From Limnochorda pilosa (GTDB taxonomy: Bacteria > Bacillota > Limnochordia > Limnochordales > Limnochordaceae), in the NCBI RefSeq assembly GCF_001544015.1, contig NZ_AP014924.1, positions 434,001 through 498,000 of the forward strand: a stretch of 64,000 nt of DNA. The letters are read 5' to 3'. The position numbers and the translations under genes are program-made. Under the pieces are notes generated by a model, which did not search any database, was not told the origin of the DNA, and saw nothing but the letters and a program-made list of their open reading frames with translations. Below are positions 54,291-61,981 of the stretch, one piece after another. Each line of letters opens with the position of its first letter. The stretch's first letter is position 1.

Positions 54291-55130
54291 GTGCTCGAGC
54301 AGAAGACGTGGAGCTATCGCATCTTCATGGCGGTGACGGGGCTGAGCCTCGGCCTTTTCGTGCTCTTCCCGCTCTACTGGATGGTGGTGACCTCCCTCAA
54401 GCCCCTCCCGGAGATCTTCAAGGCCATCCCTTCCTTCGTGCCGCTCCACCCCACCGCGGGCAACTACCGGGCAGCGCTCTTCCAGACCGATCTCCTCGTC
54501 TTCTTGCGCAACAGCCTGATCGTCTCGTCGGCGGCGAGCGTGGTGGGCATCGTGGTTGGGGTCATGGCCGGGTACAGCTTCTCCAAGTTCCGCTACGTGG
54601 GCCGCCGGCCCGCCATGCTCATGCTGCTCACGGCCCAGATGTTCCCCCTGGCCGTCCTGCTGCTCACCCTGTACCCTACCTTCCGGTCCGTGGGCCTGAC
54701 GGACAGCTACGCAGGGCTCGTCCTGGCCTACGTCACCTTCGGTCTTCCGATCTCCACCTGGATGCTCAAGACCTACTGCGACCAGGTGCCCGACGAGATG
54801 CTGGAGGCGGCTCGGGTGGACGGGGCAAGCGAGGGGATGATCTTCACCCGGGTGGTGATCCCGGTGGTCACGCCGGGCCTGGTGGCCGCCGGCGTGTACA
54901 CCTTCGTGTGGGCCTGGAACGACCTCCTCTACGCGTTGACGCTCATCACCTCCAGCGCCCGCCGGACCATCGCGCCCGGGCTCCTCGGCACCTACCTGGG
55001 TGAGGTCCAGTCCAACTGGGGGGGCATGATGGCCGCTTCGATCCTGGTTTCGATTCCGGTGCTGGTGGTCTTCATCCTGGTGCAGCGGCACGTGGTCCAA
55101 GGACTCACGGCCGGTTCAGTCAAGGCTTGA
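54291..55130 (+). CDS. Sugar ABC transporter permease (MalG type)
   Basis: GTG 54291 (279 residues) has GGGGAG at a fitting distance; GTG 54282, which overlaps the previous stop, is the alternative. Six helices, the EAA loop (EAARVDGASEGMIFTRVVIP) and the ending VVQGLTAGSVKA are typical of the family. It completes the importer with the genes at 52032 and 53344. Confidence 0.92.
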   Translation: MLEQKTWSYRIFMAVTGLSLGLFVLFPLYWMVVTSLKPLPEIFKAIPSFVPLHPTAGNYRAALFQTDLLVFLRNSLIVSSAASVVGIVVGVMAGYSFSKFRYVGRRPAMLMLLTAQMFPLAVLLLTLYPTFRSVGLTDSYAGLVLAYVTFGLPISTWMLKTYCDQVPDEMLEAARVDGASEGMIFTRVVIPVVTPGLVAAGVYTFVWAWNDLLYALTLITSSARRTIAPGLLGTYLGEVQSNWGGMMAASILVSIPVLVVFILVQRHVVQGLTAGSVKA

Positions 55131-55146
55131 CGGGAGGGTGCGGCGG

Positions 55147-57045
55147 TTGATCTCGAATCAGGCAGCGCGAACCCACCGCCAGAGCGGGTTGCAGGCGGAT
55201 CTGCTCGTGGCGGGCGGGGGGCTGGCCGGCGTCAGCGCCGCCATCAGCGCGGCGCGGAACGGGCTTTCAGTGGTGCTGGTGCAGGATCGGTCCGTGCTGG
55301 GCGGCAACTCGTCCAGCGAGGTCCGCATGCACACCTGCGGGGCCGACATGCTGCGCGACGGGCTGGACAACCGCGAGAGCGGGATCATCGAGGAGCTCCG
55401 CTTGGAGGAGGCGGTGCGCAACCCGCAAAGGTCGCCCAGCATGTGGGACCTCATCCTGTACGAGGCCATTCGCCGGGAGCCGGAGCTCACGCTGCTCCTC
55501 AACACCTACGTGGACGGGGTGGAGATGGAGGCAAGCGGCCGCATCCGGGCGGCGCTGGCCACGCGCCCCTCCACCGAAGAGCGGTTCCGCATCGAGGCGC
55601 CCCTCTTCGTGGACGCCACGGGCGACGGGCGGCTGGGAGTGGAGGCCGGCGCCGAGTACCGGGTGGGCCGGGAGGCCCGCCACGAGTTCGGCGAGTCGCT
55701 GGCGCCCGAGGCGGCCGACACCAAGGTCCTCGGAAGCACGCTCCTCCTCATGGCCCGGCGCCACGACCGGCCCATGCCCTTCGTGCCTCCCCCGTGGATC
55801 CGCCGGTTCCACGAGGAGGACCTCCCCCACCGGCCACATGTGGACTACGAGTACGGCTACTGGTGGCTCGAGTGGGGAGGGGAGCTCGACACCATCCGCG
55901 ACAACGAGCGGATCCGGGACGAGCTCCTGGCCATCGCCCTGGGCATCTGGGATCACGTGAAGAACAGCGGCCTCCACCCGGACTCGGCCCCGTGGGCTCT
56001 GGAGTGGGTGGGGATGGTGCCCGGCAAGCGGGAGTCCCGCCGCTTCCTGGGGGACCACGTGCTCACCCAGCAGGACGTGCAGGAGGCCGTGCTCTTCCCG
56101 GACCGGGTGGCGTACGGCGGCTGGCCCATCGACCTCCACCCGCCCGAAGGGGTCTTCTCGCCCGACCCGCCCTGCGTGCAGCACGGGTTGCGGCAGCTCT
56201 ACAGCATCCCGCTCGGCAGCCTCTACTCCCGGAACGTCCCCAACCTCTTCATGGCGGGGAGGAACATCAGCGCGACCCACGTGGCCTTCGCCTCCACCCG
56301 GGTGATGGCCACCTGCAGCGTCATCGGCCAGGCGGTAGGCGCCGCGGCCGCCCGCTGCCTGGAGGAGGGCCTCTCGCCCCGGGAGCTGCGTAACGACCCC
56401 GCGGCCCTGGGGCGGCTCCAGCAGACCCTCCTCCTCCAGGACGCCTACCTCATCGGCGTGCGGAACGAGGACCCGCTGGATCTGGCACGCCGTGCCTCCG
56501 TCCGAGCCTCGTCCGAGGCTTCGGACGCGCCCGCGGCCCGCGTCCTCGATGGGGTGACGCGCCGTACTGCGGAAGGGAGCCACTATTGGCAGGGCCGGCC
56601 CGAAGAGGAGATCGACGAGGCGGCGGCCCGGTGGCTCCAGACGCCCAGAGGCAGCAGCCCCCCGGAACGCTTGGCCCGGCCCCGGCGGCTGCGTGAGCCG
56701 CAGTGGCTCGAGCTTCGCTGGGCGGAGCCGGTCCCGCTGCGCGAAGTCCACCTGACCTTCGATACCGGCCTGCATCGCAGGCTTGCGCTCTCCCAGAGCG
56801 ACAGCGAGACGGCCCTGATGATTCGCGGTCCCCAGCCCGAGACGGTGGCCGACTACGTGTTGAAGGGAACGACAGCCGACGGCAGGGTGGTGGAGCTCGC
56901 CCGGACCGAGGAGAACTACCAGAGGAAGCGGGTGCACGACCTCTCGGCAGCGGCCGGAACCCAGCGGTTCACCGCCCTGCGGGTGGAGGTGCTGGGAACC
57001 CAGGGCTTCCCGGCCGCACGGATCTTCGAGGTGCGGGTGTACTGA
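55147..57045 (+). CDS. FAD-dependent oxidoreductase with C-terminal carbohydrate-binding-like domain
   Basis: TTG 55147 has GGGAGG at the right distance; GTG 55138 is directly against it. The roughly 630-residue protein begins with the dinucleotide-binding motif DLLVAGGGLAGVSAAISAAR, then LGGNSSSEVRMHTCGAD, typical of the FAD_oxidored (PF12831) family. NLFMAGRNISATHVAFASTR lies near the FAD-binding end. The last 150 residues (from about DAPAARVLDGVTRR, with PQWLELRWAEPVPLREVHLT) look like an F5/8-type discoidin beta-sandwich. Together with the ABC importer and LacI regulator it should oxidise or modify an imported sugar or polyol. There is no signal peptide. Confidence 0.85.
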   Translation: MISNQAARTHRQSGLQADLLVAGGGLAGVSAAISAARNGLSVVLVQDRSVLGGNSSSEVRMHTCGADMLRDGLDNRESGIIEELRLEEAVRNPQRSPSMWDLILYEAIRREPELTLLLNTYVDGVEMEASGRIRAALATRPSTEERFRIEAPLFVDATGDGRLGVEAGAEYRVGREARHEFGESLAPEAADTKVLGSTLLLMARRHDRPMPFVPPPWIRRFHEEDLPHRPHVDYEYGYWWLEWGGELDTIRDNERIRDELLAIALGIWDHVKNSGLHPDSAPWALEWVGMVPGKRESRRFLGDHVLTQQDVQEAVLFPDRVAYGGWPIDLHPPEGVFSPDPPCVQHGLRQLYSIPLGSLYSRNVPNLFMAGRNISATHVAFASTRVMATCSVIGQAVGAAAARCLEEGLSPRELRNDPAALGRLQQTLLLQDAYLIGVRNEDPLDLARRASVRASSEASDAPAARVLDGVTRRTAEGSHYWQGRPEEEIDEAAARWLQTPRGSSPPERLARPRRLREPQWLELRWAEPVPLREVHLTFDTGLHRRLALSQSDSETALMIRGPQPETVADYVLKGTTADGRVVELARTEENYQRKRVHDLSAAAGTQRFTALRVEVLGTQGFPAARIFEVRVY

Positions 57046-57179
57046 CGGTCGGGTGCATTCCTGGGAGAGTGGCACGGGCGTGCTGCAGATCTTCAGGTAA
57101 GGCGGAGAGCCCACAGCTCTCCTTGGCGCGAGGCGACCGCCATCTCGATGGTGGCCGCGTCGGTGGCCTAGCACCAACG

Positions 57180-57762
57180 AGACTGCTCAGGGCACGGGGT
57201 TTCGTGCTGGTGCTGCTGTTGCTGGCTTCACAAGGGATCGTTCTCAGCGATTCCGGTGAAGGGGCGTGGGCGGCCCTGCAGAGCTTTCTCTCCGACCCAC
57301 GCGCCGGCACCTCCGAAGACGGATTGGTCGTGATCAGAAACTTCGTGACCGGCGGCCTGATGCGCGGCAAGAACGTTCGGTACCACTACGCAAGGGACGA
57401 GGTCCCGGTCGACGGGAGCATATCGGTACCCGCCGAAGATCCCTATCGTCTTTCGGGATCTTTTTTCCGCCCTGACGGAGGAGACCTCGGCGGTTGCGTA
57501 TGAGGGAGGAGCGGCTGGACTGTCCGAGGTGCTCTCCGATGGGGCCCAAGGGTATGGTTTCCCTCCGACTTCTGAATTGATCCTGCGACTCATTCGTCTC
57601 TTCGAATCTATTCCGTCATGCTCTCCGTGCATCCTGTCCCAGGGCGGTATTGCTGTCGTGGCCGACGTCGATGTCTTCCTGGGCTACGCAACGGGATCCG
57701 TGGCGATTCTGGTGCGAGAAGAGGATGGCTTCAAGGTGAGGGCCATCCTGGACATGCGCTAG
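57180..57762 (+). pseudogene. Unknown exported or membrane protein, frameshifted at a T run
   Basis: One frame gives a hydrophobic N-terminal segment (RGFVLVLLLLASQGIVLS), then AALQSFLSDPRAGTSEDGLV, VIRNFVTGGLMRGKNVRYHY and DPYRLSGSFF up to about 57465. The sense then continues in another frame with EETSAVAYEGGAAGLSEVL, GYGFPPTSELILRLIRLF and VREEDGFKVRAILDMR, stopping at 57762. The shift falls at a run of six T (57461-57466). No start codon with a good ribosome binding site was found. No family is recognised. It could be a phase-variable gene or a plain pseudogene. Confidence 0.5.
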
Positions 57763-57812
57763 GCGGACGGGATGACGATGTCGAGGACCTACCTCGGGAG
57801 GAGGGACCCGAT

Positions 57813-57995
57813 GTGGGTAGTCGTAAGGAAAGGGCGAAGTCAGATCGGAGGAGGGATTTCATTGTCGGGAACGTCGCCGTTCTACTGATTGGGGTGGTGA
57901 CCGTCTTGCTGATTGTCGCGGCGGCCGCTGCTGCTCGTTACAATTACGGTAGGGTTGTCGAATGGTTTCGCCGGCGTGGGAGAACCCCTCGATGA
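57813..57995 (+). CDS. Small single-pass membrane protein, unknown
   Basis: GTG 57813 behind GGGAGGAGGG gives 60 residues. A basic N-terminus (KERAKSDRRRDF) precedes one strong membrane helix (VAVLLIGVVTVLLIVAAAAA) and a basic C-terminus. It follows the frameshifted gene by 50 bases and may belong to the same transcript. No family is recognised. Confidence 0.5.
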   Translation: MGSRKERAKSDRRRDFIVGNVAVLLIGVVTVLLIVAAAAAARYNYGRVVEWFRRRGRTPR

Positions 57996-58246
57996 ATGCT
58001 GTTCATGACCTTCCTTTCGGCTCCCTTCGTCATCGCGAACTTCTGGAGCTCGGGTTGATGGGGGTGGGCCCCTTTTCCTCCATCACGAGCCGTCGGATTG
58101 GCCAGGGCGAGCTCGTGCCCCATCGCGCTGCCCACGAAGAACCGCTCGAGCACCTCGCGCTTCTTGGGATCCTCGCAGTCGGAGCGCCGGATCTCGCAGA
58201 CATTTCCCGGGAAACGCGACCAGATGTAGCCCAAGAGGTACTTCAT
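57944..58246 (-). other. Unidentified ORF next to the truncated IS copy
   Basis: The first 55 codons (MKYLLGYIWSRFPGNVCEIR, then RSDCEDPKKREVLERFFVGS) look like real protein, but the rest runs antisense to the small membrane gene. No ribosome binding site is seen. It begins 16 bases from the point where IS copy 2 is cut, so it may be a fragment of a gene joined to the element by deletion. Confidence 0.3.
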
Positions 58247-58261
58247 CTTTAGCCCCAGGGC

Positions 58262-59640
58262 GCCCCTGCTCCACTTTCGTCTGGCCCTTGTACTCTTCGA
58301 GGAGCGCGGTGTCGCTCCACTCGTCCTCGGGGAGGTTGCTGATCAAGACGAAGGCGCTCTCCCGCTCGAGCCACGCTTTTCTCGCCTCCTCGCTCGGCGC
58401 GAAGAGACGGATCTCCACCTGGTAGTGGGTCTCCTTGGGGTAGACCATACCTTCGCGCGGCCGGCCCCGGGGCCGCTTCTCTTCGGTGTAGCCGATCACC
58501 AGTCCTCGGGTGGTGTGGAGCGCGTCCTCGTGGGCCTTCTGGAAGGCCGCCAGGGCGGCCTCGGCGTCCGCCTGGCAGCTGAAGCGCCGCCCCATCAGCT
58601 CCCGGGCCGCCCGCTGCATCGCCTCTTGCTCGGTCCGGATGAGCCGCTCGAGCTTCTTCTCCTTCCGCTTGTCCAGCGACGAGGAGCGGACTACGGTGAG
58701 CCGGTAGGTGCCGCCCGCCAGCGCGTGGCGGTAGGAGACCGCGTGGTAGAACGCCCCGTTCCGCCGGGTCCGGGCGAGCCTGCCGATGGCCTGCCACCGG
58801 TCCTCGGCAAAGGCCCTCGCCTTCACCTCGCCCGCCGCCTTGAACGTCTCAGGGATCCGGGAGATGAAGCGGACCTTCGATTGGGCCATCCGCTGGAGGT
58901 TCTTCGCGGTGACCAGGCTCGAGTCGGCCACATAGACGACAGAGCGGGGATCCAGGAAGCTCTGCTCCAGGCTCTCGATCATCTCTCGATTCCAGATCTT
59001 GTCACTCAGGTTCCCATCCCCGATGGTCCCCATCAGCGGCACGCCTTGTTTCGAGACCATCAGCCCCGAGACGAACTGCTTGAGGTCTGGACGGTGCTGC
59101 TTGCTGGCCGTGGGTGATCTTCACCAGCCGCTTCTCGGGGTGGGCCTCCACGAACTTCTGGTCCCCCGGAGTCGGCTCGAACTCGCCGTAGACGGAGACC
59201 GGAGTGGTGTCGGCGTGGATGGAGCGGACCTCCATCTCTCCCAGGTGGACCGCCGAGAGCCCCACGCTCTGGACCAGTTGGGGCAGGTCGATGGCGGCCA
59301 GCCGGTCCAGCGTTCGCCCCAGGGCATCGTCGTTGAGGGCCTCCACCTCCACCGGCTCCTCGAAGAGGAGCCCCAGGTCCCTCCGCCGGTAGAACTCCTT
59401 CACTTTGTAAAGCGGCTCGCGGGCGACCAGCATGTTGAGGATGAGCGCGACGACGAGCGTCCCGGGCGAGGCCTTGCACTGCTTGGGGTCCCAGCCGACC
59501 ATGGCGTTGACGATACGGCGGATGCGCAGCTGCTGGCAGACCCGGGCGAGCAGGGCGGGCGCACCGCCCTGCCGAACCACCAGCCGCTCCCGTCTCGGCT
59601 CCAAGGGCGCTCCCTCGCTTTCGAGGGAGAGGCTTCGCAC
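58262..59640 (-). pseudogene. IS1634-family transposase, frameshifted and truncated
   Basis: The start (GTG 59640) gives MRSLSLESEGAP and runs to about 59105 in good agreement with copy 1 (HADTTPVSVYG with the first catalytic Asp). A one-base shift at about 59105 moves the reading to another frame (VSKQGVPLMGTIGDGNLSDK, then VYVADSSLVTAKNL with the second Asp). It ends at KGQTKVEQG, losing the last 120 residues. The gene cannot make a working transposase. Confidence 0.85.
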
Positions 59641-59770
59641 CTGGCCCGCCAGATCCTGTTAGAAGGCCCAAAGCCTTAATTGCAAAACCCGCTTTGCTCG
59701 CGGCAAGTTTCGAATAACGATTCGGGACCTTGCTCTTAATTCACCTCAAAACCATCGGGTTCCTGCCAAG

Positions 59771-59785
59771 AAAGGGTGCGGAATG
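59771..59785 (-). repeat. Terminal inverted repeat of IS copy 2
   Basis: AAAGGGTGCGGAATG equals the right end of copy 1 (6585-6598). The inverse order, CATTCCGCACCCTTTC followed by GGCAGGA, is the uninterrupted version of the left end that the group II intron splits in copy 1. Confidence 0.8.
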
Positions 59786-59935
59786 CGGGCTCAAGGGGGA
59801 CAGCTATCGCATGCGTTCACGGATCCGGCCACCCACGCCTGCGGAGTGAGTCTCCGGCTCTCGTACCAGGAGAGCGCGCGTTGCGCTCGAACGGCGATGA
59901 CCTTGCGGGTTTTTCATGGCCAAGAGTGCGGGTTT

Positions 59936-60637
59936 TCAAGTGGCCATTGACAGACGGGAAGAGTGCTCGCACAGGTGGGCTACTGGGCACGCCTTGCAGA
60001 GTGGCTTGGTCGGGCGGCAGAAAGCAGCTGCAATATCGAGAATGCCGAGATTGAATTCCTTGCTGCGGTGCTTCGGGAGGAACTCCTCGGCTGCTCTACG
60101 GAGGCGATGATCAGCGTACGCGGCGCCGCGACCCGGCAGGTCCATGAGTCTACGCATTAGCCTGCCGCTGCTCTCGTCTACCATTGGAACAGGATCGTTG
60201 AAGGCCGTACAGAGAACAGCACGGGCACTGTAGGCACCGACGCCAGGAAGTTGCAAAAGTGCTTCAAGATTCCGTGGGACTCTACCGGCATGTTGCCGCA
60301 CTAACAGCCTGGACGTCTCGATTATGCAGTCCGCTCGGCGCACTAGTCCCAAGGGCTGAAGCAAGCGGCGCAGCGATTGGGGGTTCGCTCTGGCCATCGC
60401 CATCGGACTTGGGAATCGGTGCGTCAACTCGAGGTAGGTGGGGACCACTCTGTCTGCTTGAGTTCGGCGAAGGAGAATCTCAGCGAGCAGGACATGGAAT
60501 GGATCGGTTGACGTGCGCCACGGGTAGTGCCGTCCGTTCCGGCGGAACCAGTATACTACAGTGGCGGTCGTCTTGCGCCGCCAAGAGGTGTCTCGCATAG
60601 AGTGTATCATCTTCTCGTGCACGGCCTGTGTAGTCAT
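59936..60637 (-). CDS. MIG/MutY-type helix-hairpin-helix DNA glycosylase (candidate T:G mismatch glycosylase)
   Basis: ATG 60637 gives 233 residues; GTG 60664 and ATG 60610 are possible. The EndoIII/MutY fold is clear: GRHYPWRTSTDPFHVLLAEI, LLRRTQADRVVPTYLEL, the hairpin motif LQLPGVGAYSARAV, the catalytic Asp in PVPMVDESSG, and four iron-sulfur cysteines in FCRPTKPLCKACPVAHLCEH. The residue before S-A in GVGAYSA is tyrosine, as in Mig.MthI-type thymine glycosylases, where MutY has serine and EndoIII lysine; the Tyr-Asp distance is 18. Such enzymes repair T:G mismatches from deaminated 5-methylcytosine and accompany cytosine-methylating restriction systems, which agrees with the Z1 and PD-(D/E)XK genes beside it. 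Confidence 0.82.
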   Translation of the reverse strand: MTTQAVHEKMIHSMRDTSWRRKTTATVVYWFRRNGRHYPWRTSTDPFHVLLAEILLRRTQADRVVPTYLELTHRFPSPMAMARANPQSLRRLLQPLGLVRRADCIIETSRLLVRQHAGRVPRNLEALLQLPGVGAYSARAVLCTAFNDPVPMVDESSGRLMRRLMDLPGRGAAYADHRLRRAAEEFLPKHRSKEFNLGILDIAAAFCRPTKPLCKACPVAHLCEHSSRLSMAT

Positions 60638-60664
60638 CTCGAACGGGTGACGCCTGTCCGCCAC

Positions 60665-60910
60665 TCAAACGAACACAAGCTTAACGAGTGCAGCCTTGCT
60701 ATAGTTCGGCGACCCGCTTCACCATTACCAGTGTATCAGTGGTCTCTCTCCAGCGCTCATCCGTTCGCGCGTACAGTGCTGTTGTCGCGTCTTTCGCTAT
60801 AGTCGCTGGCGTGAAAGGAACTGTCATTCAGCGGCCAGGAATTGGCGAGTTCTGGTGTTTAAGACTCTACCATAGCCTAGCGGCCACGTGATGAAGGGCC
60901 GATGCTACGT
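60665..60910. other. Spacer within the defence region
   Basis: This lower-GC stretch contains only short open frames without motifs. It could hold the promoter of the minus-strand glycosylase gene. No regulatory element was recognised. Confidence 0.35.
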
Positions 60911-61981
60911 TCAGGAGGTCCCTGAATGCCTAGCTAAGTCCCTAGGTTCCGGTGTCGGCTGCCTAATGGCATGGTCACCGGCTCCGGTGCGGCCCGGACC
61001 CATCGACCATGTATCTAGCCATGCGTCTAGGTCCGTTTGATCGATCCGATGCGCCAGGTCAAGATCAACCCTATACTGAGTGCCCGAGACTCCTGGCGGT
61101 TCCGCCATTTCGAATCGCGGAGCCTCGCTTGCCCAGTACCAGGCCAGATCAGTCGAGGCTGCGTCAACATCGTAGGCTGGGCCTCGTTCTCCAGGTGAAT
61201 CCATTCCTGCGCGCCTTACGGCGCGTTCGAGGGTGATGTAGGCCTCTGTTCCACGTAGTGACTGTCTTGCGTCGCAGATGAGCCGCGCTAGGGTGAGTCC
61301 GTTCGGGTCCTCTTGGACCAAGACAGACGCAATCGCAATCTGTTCCCCGGAAGTCGGAAAGAGTTGATGGTGCGAGAACCGATGGACTCGTCTGGGCCCA
61401 AGCCCGGTCTTGATCTCCACGCAGCACCTTCCACGAGGTTCTTTGAAGTCGAACCGATCTGTAGAATGTTTGTGCCAGAACGGTGCCCAGAATTGGAATC
61501 CTCGCACACGATGCATGACGAATAACTCGCCCCATAGGCCCTGCCGCTCCGCGGCGAGGTCGTTGCCCGGTGTTGTGGCGAACAACGATACCAGCGTCCC
61601 CAAGAAGTCGGTTAGTAGATCAGCGTCAATATCGCTACGGGTGCCGTACTCCGCCAAGAAACCATCCAGTACATGGAGGAATGTGTCGGTTTCCTTCGTG
61701 TCAGTAGTCACGCACGACAGCGCGTGCAATGTTACCGTCCGGGCATTTCCGTCCTCCTGGCCGAGTTCGATAACCCTGTAATCTCTCGACAACTCTAGGG
61801 CAACGCTGCGGGTTCGAAGCGCCGGGCGAAAGTGCGTTCCCCGCGCGGGGACAAAGAGTGCTGGCCGTCCACTCGCGTCTACCCCAAGGTATGCCTCGCT
61901 TTCGCAAGGAATGCGGGCTATAGTGTAAGTGTGGTCTGTTGGGCGCTGTACGAGCGCCCGAAGGAGATCAACAAGTGTCAT
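60911..61981 (-). CDS. PD-(D/E)XK motif protein (PF14390 type)
   Basis: This 356-residue protein starts at ATG 61981, overlapping the stop of the Z1 gene (ATGA), so the two are translationally coupled. The nuclease-like core is seen in GLWGELFVMHRVRGFQFW, STDRFDFKEPRGRCCVEIK and the strand that follows: an acidic residue followed by ExK (VEIKTG). N-terminal motifs (YLGVDASGRPALFVPARG) match my memory of the family called PD-(D/E)XK motif protein, which accompanies Z1-domain ATPases, GHKL/MORC-like ATPases and cytosine methyltransferases in restriction systems. It may act as the nuclease or as a structural partner. Confidence 0.8.
   Translation of the reverse strand: MTLVDLLRALVQRPTDHTYTIARIPCESEAYLGVDASGRPALFVPARGTHFRPALRTRSVALELSRDYRVIELGQEDGNARTVTLHALSCVTTDTKETDTFLHVLDGFLAEYGTRSDIDADLLTDFLGTLVSLFATTPGNDLAAERQGLWGELFVMHRVRGFQFWAPFWHKHSTDRFDFKEPRGRCCVEIKTGLGPRRVHRFSHHQLFPTSGEQIAIASVLVQEDPNGLTLARLICDARQSLRGTEAYITLERAVRRAGMDSPGERGPAYDVDAASTDLAWYWASEAPRFEMAEPPGVSGTQYRVDLDLAHRIDQTDLDAWLDTWSMGPGRTGAGDHAIRQPTPEPRDLARHSGTS

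Larger units (their letters stand above)
58262..59785 (-). mobile_element. IS1634-family insertion sequence, copy 2, truncated
   Basis: This is a diverged relative of the element at 2693-6598, in opposite orientation. Its transposase-start side is complete up to the terminal repeat AAAGGGTGCGGAATG (59771-59785). The other end is lost: homology stops at 58262, right after the KVEQG codons, so about 400 bases and the second terminal repeat are missing. The 140 bases between repeat and start codon match copy 1 only near both ends and differ in the middle, so the copies are old relatives, not recent duplicates. Confidence 0.8.
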
